NCBI GenBank assembly: GCA_001953115.1
Contig: LSSL01000161.1
Location: 1 to 61,687 of the forward strand
Direction of reading: 5' to 3'
Length of the DNA stretch: 61,687 nt
DNA from: Smittium mucronatum
Lineage: Eukaryota > Kickxellomycota > Harpellomycetes > Harpellales > Legeriomycetaceae
Shown here: one piece after another, positions 33,257-44,240 of the stretch
How the letters are laid out: each line of letters opens with the position of its first letter
Numbering within the stretch: the first letter of the stretch is position 1
The notes under the pieces: model-generated
What the model was told of the DNA's origin: nothing
Databases searched by the model: none
Seen by the model: the letters and a program-made list of their open reading frames with translations, nothing else
Made by a program: the position numbers and the translations under genes

Positions 33257-33795
33257 TATTCTTGGTTGGGAGTAGTAGAGATAGCGCACAGCGATTCGAA
33301 GGACAGCGATTCCAGAGGAGGACCATCTAGAAACAGGAGGAACCGATCGTTTAGCACAGCTGAGACATAGTCTAGTGCACAAGTCCAGCATTCGACAGTC
33401 AGACGGATCTCAGCGTCTAACAGCTATTTGTAGGAATTCCATGTCGATCAAACCCACGTTTGGGTAGGAGCCTAATTTTATTAATCCTGTTAGGAGTAGG
33501 CTCTGACTAGGGACTCAGTAGTTTCAATGAACTATTTTTCATTGACAAAGAGCTTAATTTTTGACTGCATGTAACCTCAGTCATCCATCCTACTTGAAGC
33601 AATGCCAGGGGGGGTCTTTCGGTTGGTAGATTGCACCCTTTTCCCGTAGGTACGCAGCCGGTAGTCCGGCAGAGGAGCTTATTGTAGTTAGGATAATAAT
33701 CTTTTCTATACGTCTTTTTCTTTTTTTCAACTTTTTTTAGTATAGTTTTTAATGACGTTATCTTAAAATAAAATTCCGTAATACAAAAAAAAAAA
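33257..33795 (+). mobile_element. GC-richer A-tailed retroposon-like repeat, copy 2 with 3' end
   Basis: It continues past the duplicated 419 bp (33257-33675) through a T-rich stretch to AATAAAATTCCGTAAT and a run of 12 A ending near 33795. The polyadenylation-like AATAAA just before an A tail, and 5'-truncated relatives elsewhere (41545-41671), are features of LINE or SINE type insertions. The inverted copy at 61250-61687 shares the whole unit. No reverse transcriptase or target duplication is seen, so the class remains uncertain. Confidence 0.65.
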
Positions 33796-34106
33796 ACAGT
33801 CTTCCAGTTATTTGGGATCTTTGTTTTACTAATATCATTTAGCACTGATACCAGATTAACAAAAAGTTCAAAGAAACCATTTTTTTTATAGTTAAGATAT
33901 CTAAACTTAATTTTTTTGTTAAATAGTTCTAGGATTTTTTTTATGCTAGAAGAAATAGAACTGTAACTCTCATAACAATTTTCATTACTTAAAAAGTAGT
34001 TTTTTTAATCTTTCGAAAAAAAAATGGATCTGTGTATGTATCTCCGATTTGTTATAAAAAAATTTTCGTCGAAAGAGTTCTGAATTATATTAATATACCA
34101 TTTTAT

Positions 34107-34850
34107 CTAATTTTTCATTAATCCGTTTAGCTCCTTAAAGTATTTCATAATACTCTTCATGCTGAGATACCAATAACTAACCCTCAAAACTTCTGAATCG
34201 AAGTTTCGAAATTCCAAAGAATTTTCTGGCGCATTATCAGCCACTGCGCATTCAAAATTCATTCCACTTTGTCTTTTTTCGACCTCTTGCTCTATATAGT
34301 TATAGTAAAATTCAATCGATTCCATATTTTCATTCCGAAGAACAACAACAACTAATATCACGAATTTTCGATCAAGATCTGTGGCTCCAAAAAACAAAAC
34401 CGGATAACCTATATCAACCAATTTATTATTCATATATAAATGAACATTCCTAGTTTTTACCAGGTAGCTTAAAAGCTTATTAGTTGTTAAGAAATTTTTT
34501 ATCTCCTCACCGAAGATTTCATTGCATAAAATATATTTCGAATTTTTGTCTACAGCGTTTTTAAATCCACTATTTTTTTGTAGCTGCCCAATGGTATTGG
34601 ACCATTTATTTTTCATCTTTTTGATGTGTTGACTTATCTGCTGGTATCTTTTTTTATTGTCAATATCAGCGTTAATTCCAATAATGTATATTTTTATTTC
34701 CCAAGGTCTCTTTGGAAAATTGGTGTACACATTGGCTATTATTATTTTTCGCCGACTTAATAAATCCATTTTGATTGAATGATGATGAGTATTATGTGAA
34801 AAATATACCCTATAATTATCATCGTTATCAGGGTAAAAATCTACCTTCAT
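34107..34850 (-). pseudogene. MULE (Mutator-like) transposase fragment, catalytic site degraded
   Basis: A 247-codon open frame. Residues about 135-240 follow the MULE transposase core: VHLYMNNKL, GYPVLFFGATDLDRKF (148-163), RNENMES (172-178), then VADNAPE (203-209) and RVSYWYLSMK (223-232). In the family, the first block carries the catalytic Asp (FHVDATYKL-type) and the last carries a Cys and His (CYFH-type). Here the Asp position is Tyr139, and Cys and His are Ser and Tyr. The frame also stops soon after. A His-rich segment near residues 20-24 fits the N-terminal DNA-binding part of related proteins. It is probably inactive. It could have come from the same superfamily that moved the miniature elements with 9-bp duplications. 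Confidence 0.75.
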
Positions 34851-37368
34851 TCTCGTTTCACACTCAGATTTCTTGTTTTTGCAGTATTACTATGTAGATT
34901 TGAATATTATAAAATAGTTTTTTCTCATTAAGCTCCAATTATCTAAAATCTCTTCATCAACCTGTTTGTAAATGGTTGCAAATTCCAATCAATCATGGTG
35001 AAAAGCTTTTTTTGTACTATACGAGGCTAATAACATGAATCTTCTTTAAGATATGAGCTTAATTTTGTGGAAAAAAATACTTTTTTAAATTTATAGCTAT
35101 TCCTGACTTTTTCTTTTTCTTTTTTGCGCTTTTTCTAAAATATAAAAATTGAAAAAACATAACAAATCGTACCAATAAAAACAAGACATTCTACTTTATT
35201 TGATTTGGCGATAATTCTCAATTTGGGTGAAAATAAAAAAAATTCAGGGATTTAAGCCTAAAATTAGAGTTATAATCATTTCTTTCGTTGATGGAATACA
35301 TATTAAAAAAAAATGATGTTCTTGGAAATGATACCCTAAATATCAACAAATCGATTTCAAATAGAAAAATGCTACTTTTCAAACGTTAGTATGATGCATT
35401 TTTATGATTAAAAAATAAAAGCGAATTAACCCTCAATAGTTTAAATATCCAATATAAAAATACCACTAGTCTAAAGGTGGTAAATAGGAAACAATGTGTT
35501 TAAGAACATTATTCATAAATATAATTTAAATAAGCCTACCAAAGCAACCCAGAATTCTGAATGAAATAAGGGATTTTTTTTGGCTATTGTTCTAAATTAA
35601 ACAAAAAAACATCTTTTTAAAACATTTTATCGATTTCCCGAAATTCTTATCATTGTAACAAAATAATATCCATCTGCTTTATATTTTTCATTATAAAAGC
35701 CAAATAAAAAAATATCATTTTTTCGTTATTGAAGTCACTTATTAATGAAAATTTAAAATCATTTTTCACGCTATTTTAATTAGGATTTATAATAAATTTT
35801 AATTATGCATCTGCAAGCTTGTTCCAAAATCATTCTTTAAAATATTCTCGCCTTTATTACCTTGATCTAAAAAATCCCCTTGGCTAATAATAAAAACAAA
35901 GATGGATGATAATAAAAAAATCAATCAAAATAAATAATATTTTCAAGCTTACATTCTTTTTCACTTAATCTTAATTATAATTCTTCTATCATATATCGAG
36001 CCATATAATTAAAATTTCATTTTCATTTTGTTTATTTTATTCATTGGGTTTTATTTTATAATTAATGATAGTGAAAATTAAAACATATTCACTTTGATTC
36101 TTAAAAGTAACTTATTAAATATTATAAATGTAAAATATTCAACCTGAAATTATAATTTGAAAAATATGGTTCAATTTTGTTTAAAACTTGGATATCAATT
36201 TTAAGATATTACATTAATTAGAATTTTGGGAAATTGGTAATTTTGTTCAACTTGAATAAAAAGTGTTACATTGAAAGATTCGCATATATTTAATACGGAA
36301 CCTATTTTCAAATGGTACCAAATTTTCCAATTAAATGGGTTTAACCCAAAATGTGCACATTTTCTCAACTTCTAAAATTTCATATAAAATTTTCTGATTA
36401 TTACATTGTTTTTTAAAATATTTGAAACCAGTGATTTTATTTTGTTTAATTTATACTATTTTATAAAAAAAGGCCATTATTTCATTCAAAGGTCCCAATT
36501 GCGTTGGTAGCCTATTAGATCGATTAATAATCAAGCTATCACAATTCGAGTGCTTTTCTATTTTTTTGAAAAAAAGTGCGAATAAACTCGGATCACTTTA
36601 TAAGATGCTATTTCTATCGGTTCTAAATATTGTCATCATATACAATTCAATTTCAGTTATTTATATTTCTTTAAAGGTTAAATGACTTATATCCATCGAT
36701 ACCCCAAGCTTTATAATAAGTAGTTCAAATGCTTGGTATGCTTAAAAGCAGCTAACAATAGAATCTAAATGTGTAAATCCAATAAAATTTTCCTATCGGA
36801 TATCTTTTTATTGGAAAAATTGTTTGAATAAAGGCATAATTGCCTATTGTTTTTTTAATTTATACAACTACTTTAATTTTTGTAGTTTTTTATAATATTT
36901 CAGCATGAGATTTCTTTTTAATATTAAATTTTTGCTTCTGTCATATTATGGAAATATTTACTAAGATAATAAATAGGATTTTTGGGTAATCCAGAATTTT
37001 AATTACAAAAGAAAAATTCTATTGGCAATAACATGAAGAGTTAAATGCTCTGGTAGTTTTTCTAATTTTATCCGATTTATGGTGAAATTATTTCCTATGC
37101 GACTAGTGGTTAAAATATCAAAAAAAACAGGTCTTGATAAGAATTAGCTATATACATGCAACACGAAGCCCAAAAAATAATATATAATTGAAAATATGAC
37201 TCCAAGCACTCTCAATGAAGGGGAATTACGATAATAAAAAATCCTATGTGTGGTTTTTTTAATAAGAAATTAAGTATCGCGAAAATTGAAATGTATAAAG
37301 TATAAAAGGGAGAAAAAGAAACAAACAAGTTAGTTCCACAAGTGCTAAAAAATTTTAAAGAAAAGCTA
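34851..37368. other. AT-rich non-coding stretch
   Basis: No gene is recognised. The last ~300 bp should include the 3' flank of the SRP40-like gene. Confidence 0.5.
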
Positions 37369-39598
37369 TCAATCAAACTTTATGGAGTTAGATTCCATAG
37401 TTATTCTGCCACCGCTGTATGATCCCCTCTTCTTTTTGTTCTTTTCTTTTAGGAATCCTTTTCCTTTAGTTACGATTAAATCTTGGTGAGCTTTATAACC
37501 AAAGTCATCAATGTCTCCCCTTTTTGAGGTGTATGAATTATCCTTTAGCCTTTCATCATGAAACTCTACTTCGTCAGGATTTATCCTTGAAAAATGTGAT
37601 ATAGATTTTCTGCGATCAGTAGGGTTATTTTTGTTTTGGTATTTTTCAACAATAGGTTCAGTGCTTGGAGCCTTTAGAGAGGTCTGGTTGCGGACAGGGG
37701 TAGATCTATTGATTTAATGAAGAAAATAATAATAATTAGGAATTCATATACATGAAAAAAAAACTAATTACTGTGCGCTTTCGGTTCTGATTTTCTTAGA
37801 ATCGTTTGGAAAATCAGATGAACCACTGTCACCAGCCTTTCGTTTCAAATTTTTGTTTGATAAATTATCAGCACTGACATCCTCACTCTCAGAGTCTGAG
37901 CTAGAATTGGAATCGGATTCGGAATCAGAGCTAGATCCTGAACCTGAATCAGAGCTAGAGTTAGAGCTAGATTCAGAGTCAGAGTCAGAGTCAGAGTCAG
38001 AGTCAGATTCAGAGCTAGAGCTAGAGTCAGAACTAGAATCAGAACTGGAATCAGATTCTGAAACAGATTCCTCAGAAGTTTTGTTAAATTTAACGCTTTC
38101 CTTCTTCAAATTTTCCCCCTTTAACAATGTGCTATTATCAGGGCTGGAGACTGTATTGGATTCCGATTTGTCTATTTTAGAGTTATTTTCTGCCTTAGAT
38201 TTAAGTGAAGTTTCTTCTTCGTCTTCGGAATCAGAGCTTGAGTCAGAATCTGAGCTGGAGCTAGACTCGGAAGACGAGCTAGAATCTGATTCTGAGCTAG
38301 AATTAGAGTCATCGACATCCATCTTAGACTCTTCAGTTTTAGATGAGTTATCTACTTCACTTTCTGAATCGCTGCTATCAGAGTCTGAATCGGAACTAGA
38401 ATTAGAGTCTGAACTAGAACTGGAATCTGAACTAGAGTCGGAATCAGGACTATCTACATCCATTTCTGGGACTTTAGCTTGTTTGGAAGTCCCATCCTTT
38501 TTTATTTCTTTTGACTTTGAGGAATTGTTTGTATCATTTTCTGAATCGCTGCTTTCAGAATCAGAACTGGAATCAGAGTCTGAACTAGAACTCGAGTCAG
38601 AACTGGAATCAGAGTCTGAACTAGAGCTCGAGTCTGAGCTGGAATCAGAGTCTGAGCTAGAATCTGATTCTGAACTAGAGCTTGAATCAGAATTTTCGAT
38701 ATCCATTTTCGATTCCTCTACCTGTTTAAGAGTATCGTCCTTTTCCGCTTTATTAGATTTTGGCGAGTCATCTATTTCATTTTCTGAATCACTACTGTCG
38801 GAATCGGAATCAGAACTAGAGTCAGAATCTGAACTAGAATCGGAATCTGAATCTGAACTAGATTCAGATTTGTTAACATCCATAACTGAATCCTCGTTTT
38901 TTTCTATTCCTTTCGATTCTGAAGAGTTATCTACCGAGCTTTCAGAATCACTGTCATCAGAATCTGAACTAGAATCTGAAATGGATCCAGAGTCTGAACT
39001 GGAGTCGGAATCTGAACTAGAGTCGGAATCAGAATCAGAACTGGAATCGGAATCAGAGTTGGAGCTAGAATCAGAACTAGAGCTTGACTCTGATTCTGAC
39101 TTAAGATTTTTAGATTTATTCTCGATGGAAACTTCTGATTTTATCGGAGTGTCTTTATCATTTTCTGATTTAATACTATCCGAATTTGAACTCGAATCAG
39201 AGCTGTCGGAATCGGAGTCGAATTTATCTGAATCTTCGATACTATTACCCATTTTAATGTTAAAAAAATTAGATTTGTTATTGGTGGGGAACAACGAAAT
39301 TATAAATTAAAATCTTACCGTTTTGTATATATGTTATACAATTCTGCAATTGAAGGACCTTCTAGGGCTGTGTCAATTTCCTATTTATAAAAAAAAAGTA
39401 AAAAGATGCTTTTTTTAAAAAATAATAATTAAAAAGAATTCAAAAACGAAAGAAAGTTACAATTTTTGACTCTTTTTGTAGAGCCTTCAAGGAATCTTTC
39501 ATTCCTTGTTCCTTGAGGAATGCATAAATGAGGTTGTAAATTTTCAATTTATCTTTCGACATGGGTTGGTATCTCTTTATTTGTATAATGGTTTCCAT
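37369..39598 (-). CDS. SRP40/Nopp140-like nucleolar phosphoprotein, 4 exons
   Basis: The spliced model has exons 39461-39598, 39319-39380, 37772-39241 and 37369-37705. The total is 2007 nt, which is 668 residues plus TGA. Exon 1 encodes a LisH domain ([19 protein letters not shown]). Exon 3 is a long Ser/Asp/Glu array with short Lys-containing spacers such as SKMDVDD, typical casein kinase 2 substrate sequence. Exon 4 encodes the conserved SRP40 C-terminal domain: [38 protein letters not shown] and a final NSIKFD. LisH, acidic Ser array and this C-terminus together are the Nopp140 (NOLC1)/SRP40 layout, a nucleolar chaperone for snoRNP and rRNA synthesis. Met at 39598 follows an in-frame TAG; Met at 39562 is an alternative 12 codons later. 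Function is inferred from the family. Confidence 0.9.
37706..37771 (-). other. Intron 3 of the SRP40-like gene (66 bp)
   Basis: Donor GTAATT, acceptor CAATAG. Codon CA|A gives Gln and joins the Ser array to the conserved C-terminal domain. Without splicing, the frame would end at TAA two bases into the intron and lose that domain. CCTAAT in the intron is a possible branch site. Confidence 0.9.
39242..39318 (-). other. Intron 2 of the SRP40-like gene (77 bp)
   Basis: Donor GTAAGA, acceptor TAATAG. The split codon CG|T gives Arg and enters the acidic Ser array in frame. A CTAAT near the 3' end could be the branch site. The Met-rich start of the long open frame upstream of 39241 is therefore intron, not protein. 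Confidence 0.85.
39381..39460 (-). other. Intron 1 of the SRP40-like gene (80 bp)
   Basis: Donor GTAACT, acceptor AAATAG, phase 0. Splicing joins KESKI to EIDTALEGP and continues the post-LisH helix. Reading through would hit a stop after about six codons. Confidence 0.85.
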
Positions 39599-39975
39599 AG
39601 ATATTAGCTATTAAAGATTAGATATTTTGACTGAGTATTGATATCCTTAATGCAAATTTTGTATAAAAAAAATTCAACAAAAAAAATTTTTGAAAAAAAA
39701 AGTTTCTGATTTGGCCTATTATTGGACCCCTTTTTTTTAAACCACGATGACTACATCACGAAATTATGGCCTACTATTGGCTACTAAATGTGTCTTTGAA
39801 AAATCCCGTCAATAAGAATCTGCTCAAATCTGTAAAATGGCATTTCGGCTCTGCCAATGGTATGTAAGGTGATCTGAGTGTTGTTAGTAATTACCAAAAA
39901 CAGTCAAACATTTGAAATTCTAAAGGCAGCAATAAATTTCATTAAATTTATTCACTAAACGAACTTTTTTTGTAT

Positions 39976-39998
39976 CACGGAATTTTATTGGCAGATAA
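39976..39998 (-). repeat. Short 3'-end fragment of the retroposon-like repeat
   Basis: On the minus strand it reads TTATCTGCCAATAAAATTCC, then GTGATAC and a run of 7 A. This matches only the last ~30 bp and tail of the repeat ending near 33795, as expected of a strongly 5'-truncated copy. Confidence 0.5.
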
Positions 39999-41277
39999 GT
40001 TTTCAATCAGAAATGAATTTTTTTTTTATACAATAAATAGGGGATTCTCACTGAGTGCGGAAAGTTATCCATTAAAATTTATCGCTTTCTTAACTTGAAA
40101 ATGTCTCCATTATACGATACATAAATTCATTTGGAACTCAAGAATTGAAATTATAAAGGCAATTTTCTATTTGAAAAATGTTGAAAGATTATTAGAGCTC
40201 GTGTATTTTTCTACATTTACTAGTTTGGAGATGGTTTTATTATATTTTAGCTGATATAAAACGGCCAATTTAACTCAAATCCTGTCAATTATGGCAAAAA
40301 AAAAATCTAATTGATTCTAAGCGAATCGATTTAGTCATTATAATATTGTATTGTGTTATTAACTATTTAAAACCTGTCAAATAACCCAATGCTTATTTAT
40401 CCGTCCTAAATAAAATAAAATAATTTTTTTTATGTAATAGTAAAAATTCAACTTGTATTTATTTTCGGTGCACTATTTTTGACTCTATTTGCTAATAGTG
40501 AGAGTTTTATTTTGAAATCGAAATACATTGCCAATGAAATGGAATATTTCTTCCAACTTCATAATTCTTTTAACTTTATTGTCTAAAAATAAAGATAAAT
40601 ATGGATTTTGATATCTTGTAACCCTTTCAGATCCTATGGCGCAAAAAACGACATTCAGTTTTTGACGAATTGGCATAGGACTTAATGGTTTTTAAACAGT
40701 ATAAAGTGTGTGATAAGATGTTTTTGTATAAATTTTTTAAAAAAAAGATCGTGAATTTTAATTTTCGCAATTGGCAGGTATTAAATAGTGAAAAACACAA
40801 TTTGATTTTATTGCGCCTAAATTGATGTTTAGAATCAATTTGATTTTTTTTTTGCCTAAACTAACAGGTTTTGATTCAAATTGACCGTTTTTGAATTTTT
40901 AACCTTTATTATATTTTAGCTAATGTTTTACAATATGGCAGATTCTTAGACACACCAGAAGATTTACTTGTAAGAGCTTCTTATTTCTTTTTATGTAAAA
41001 ATATTAATTAATGGGCATATTTTTATTTGATTATAATCAAACTGTAGCAAATAGTAATTTGGAAAAATCTAAATTAGGCGTTTTTTGCAATTTTGAAAGC
41101 TATACATAGATATTAAGCCAATAGTATACCAAAGTAAAATTAGTCTATAAGACCTGTAGGGAAAAAACTTCTGATCTTGAAAAGAATCTCTCATAGAAAA
41201 ATAGTCTGTTCTTGAAAAGAGTCTATCAAAAATTATATTAACCATTAATTCTACCGTCTTAATGAAATGAAAATAAT
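39999..41277. other. AT-rich DNA with a lone piggyBac-like terminus
   Basis: GTAACCCTTTCAGATCC near 40618 resembles a family terminus, but no partner end was found within the next kilobase. No gene is seen. A 63-codon frame at 40485-40676 overlaps the terminus and is not called. Confidence 0.4.
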
Positions 41278-41470
41278 GGAGTCAGGACTATTGACCTACT
41301 GCACACTTCACCTACTAGATCAACCAACTATTTTTCATAATTAAGATTTTTTGTGCAAATAGAAATTGTTAGTTTTCCCAAAATACACAAATTTATATTC
41401 ATGTCTTAATATTTTATTCTAAGTGGTCAAAAAGTAGGTGAAATGTAAATAGGTCAACAGTCACGTCGCT
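41278..41470. mobile_element. MULE-type miniature element, copy 3
   Basis: A 193-bp unit with left end GGAGTCAGGACTATTGACC and inverted right end AGCGACGTGACTGTTGACC. Perfect 9-bp direct repeats GAAAATAAT flank it (41269-41277 and 41471-41479). The interior shares CATAATTAAGATTTTTTGTG with the copy at 19978-20185. Confidence 0.88.
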
Positions 41471-41544
41471 GAAAATAATTGATCAATTCCTGAGAACATA
41501 CTGGAATAATTTCCTTGAAACAATACCCTCGAGGTATTGAGCTG

Positions 41545-41671
41545 TTAGGGCGGCAGAGGGGAGTAGGGCGACAATTTTTTTGAAATTTTTTCACTTTTTT
41601 TAATTTTTTTTAAATTAGTTTTTATGACTTTTTATTAACTTTAAAATAAATTTCATGATAAAAAAAAACAT
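41545..41671 (+). mobile_element. Diverged 5'-truncated copy of the retroposon-like repeat
   Basis: GGCGGCAGAGGGGAG, then a T-rich stretch, TAGTTTTTATGACTTTTT, and AATAAATTTCATGAT followed by 9 A, in the same order as the 3' part of 33257-33795. It is shorter and well diverged. Confidence 0.55.
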
Positions 41672-41705
41672 ACTGAAATAATTAATATCATATATGTTTT
41701 AGCGA

Positions 41706-42116
41706 GTGCCGCGACATTTGACTCAATTTTTTAACTCAAATGCTATTTCATCAAATGAAGACATCACCCAATGAAAATTGGTAAATTCTTTTTTTATTTT
41801 CTATAACCCACTTCGCGATCAAAGCAATCTTCTCAACACAAAAAAATCTTTAATATTAATTTTAAATATTTTCTTGGATTTAATAAGAAAAAAAATCCAT
41901 AAAATATCTTGAAAAGGTACTAAAAACACTCTGATCGAGAGAATACGTTTATTTATTTAGATTTTAAATGGAATACAGCAAATAATCGAGTTTCTAATTC
42001 AAATTATCGGATCCTGAATACATAATTTCTGGTTTAATAAAGATATCGTATAAACACAAATTTTTATTATGGGTAGCATTAGCCAAAAAAATTTATGGTG
42101 AAATTTTATAGAACCG
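41706..42116 (+). repeat. Dispersed repeat, copy 2
   Basis: Homologous to 22879-23386 on the same strand, about 100 bp shorter through small deletions. It starts GTGCCGCGACATTTGACTC only 35 bp after the A tail of the previous element. Non-coding. Confidence 0.65.
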
Positions 42117-42839
42117 TTTTAGATGGGGTGGGTAATTTTACGGCTTTTGAAGGAGTTTCAGTATTTATATTGGTGGTATTAATAAAAATACGAAATGGAG
42201 AATAATGAGACAAAATTGGAATAATCAGCGAATTTCATACAACCCAGAAAATTTAGAAATAATAAGAAATTTTTACCTGTAAATTTTTTTAAAAATCCGC
42301 AAAAAAAATAAAAAAATTTCATTAGTCAATTTTTTAGAAGTTTTTTTTAAGAAAATTATTTTTTTTACTTTTTTATAATAAAACAGAAATATTATGGTTA
42401 AATTTTCTAATAATAGAGTATAGATAATGCATTTTATTATATTTTTATCTTCGTTTGCATATATTTATTGATAAATTTGATATTCTTATTCCATACTCAT
42501 TTAAATTTCTCCCAACAAATCACCAACTTGATTCCATAAATATCTCTTCGGTTTTTTTTTAGAAAAACTTATAATATTTGGCCTATATCTCTAAAATTTC
42601 TTGTTGGTTTGAAGATAAAATTGTTTAAACTGCGGTGAATAACTCGAAAAAGAGTGGTCTATACAAAAAAAAAATAACTAAAAAAATACAGCGTATTATA
42701 CTACCATATCAAAAAAAATAAAAAAACGATAGTACTACCAAAATGAAAATAAATAGCTATCATTTCGAAGACTTAAAAAGGATTTATATTTCCTGAAAGC
42801 ATAACGAAGCTTGTTTAAAAAAAAAAGAGATTCCGATAT

Positions 42840-44240
42840 CATTGGCAAAAGAAATTATAAAAATCATTATGGAATTCGAAAAACGGGGGAGATTAAGAAA
42901 ATTTCACCTAAAAGAGGAATCGATACAGAATATAAAAAGTTTTATTAATCTCTTTCGCGCATAATCAGAAAAAATAAACTTAACAGGGGTATGACTTTTT
43001 TTGGATTGAAAACTATGTTCGAAGAAATAAAGTTAAATTCAAATATATGTAAAAATTTTATTTTAGATTATAATACCACAAAAAATGTAAAAAAAATTCT
43101 AATAAGTACCAAAAACTTTATTTCAAGATTCATGGTGCTTTAAAATATCCCTTTTAATTCTACGTACAGATTAAATGACATGGGATATCCAGATTTTGTA
43201 ATAAATACGAGTGAAAATAACAGAAGAAATTTCCCCGCTACATTGGGACTAATATAAGATTGAAGTGAAGATTCTTTCAACTGTAAGTTACATACATTAA
43301 ATGAAATCCTCATAAATGATGGAATCAATTTCATAATAAAAAATATTATATCTGCTTCTGCTTCAATTAAAACAAGTGCTAAAAGAAAATTCAGTCCACA
43401 AACCAAAAGAACCAATTTTTGGGCACACCCAAGAAGGAATGTGACAAAAGATATTTATAAATTCAACTCTTTTTTTTCTGAAAAAATCAAATTCTATCTG
43501 TTCAAAATAAAAACAGCTCAAAATAGAGAAATTCCCAACTTATATTGGAAACGATTTTTTTAAAAATATTAAGAGTTTGAAGAGACTAAAGCTTGACGAC
43601 ATCCTTATATAAAAACTACCGTGAAAGAAACTTTAGATTATATGAATATGCAGTATTATCCGCACCAAGTACAAAAATTTGTTTGTGGATGTTAAGTTTA
43701 ACTCGTAAAGCCAAATATTTCGATTGGAAATCACTGAGAATTTCAAAAAAATATTCCAGGGTAGTTGAGATAGAAGATTTGAATAAAGAGAGGTCACCAT
43801 TATTAAATGAAATTAAATACCAATTTGATGATATATCCATTGTTATACACCTCTACACCTATGCGATCAGTGAAATCTAATCTTATGATGGGATATTAAT
43901 AACACAAGGAAGTAATTTGGATCCAAAAATAATAAGAAAAAGAACAAAAAAGATCCGTCAAAACTCATATAAACTTATTAGGGATCTATCTGTTGTTTCT
44001 GAAATTATAGCCAAAAAGGGACTAAAATATTTCAGAGATTTGAAATGCTCGCGTGAAAATTTATAAAAAATATATAAATACTTTCAAATTTATTTCTACT
44101 TGAAAAGCAGTTACAAACTTAGTATTATCTACTCTAAAATTATGGGTGAAAAAAGAAAAAGGGGCAGGAGACCAAAAATTAAAAAAAACCAACAATTTGA
44201 GAGTTTGAGCGCGAATTTAAATGCTTTAAATCTTTAATTT
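42840..44240 (+). pseudogene. MULE transposase pseudogene
   Basis: Read in shifting plus-strand frames, this region keeps the order of a MULE transposase. It has ISRFMVL followed by YRLNDMGYPDFVINTSENN (about 43110-43210), SEDSF, INDGINFIIKNIISAS, and NFWAHPRRNV near 43410-43440 (CWFHMRRNV in active relatives). A basic AT-hook-like KRKRGRRPKIKK near 44155 closes it. Several stops and frame changes interrupt it, so it is dead. It is a different copy from that at 34107-34850: it keeps YRLNDMGYP, but the catalytic Asp block is damaged. The 95-codon frame at 43593-43880 and the antisense frame at 43140-43415 are fragments and shadows of it. Confidence 0.65.

Noticed and set aside
32840..33391. 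Open frames running through the N block
   Set aside because: They are open only because N carries no stops; the real parts are retroposon-like repeat sequence.
37853..39310. 485-codon plus-strand open frame, Glu/Ser/Leu repeats
   Set aside because: It is the antisense of the Ser/Asp codon array in the SRP40-like gene; repeated TCAGAx codons keep the reverse frame open. It has no domain of its own.
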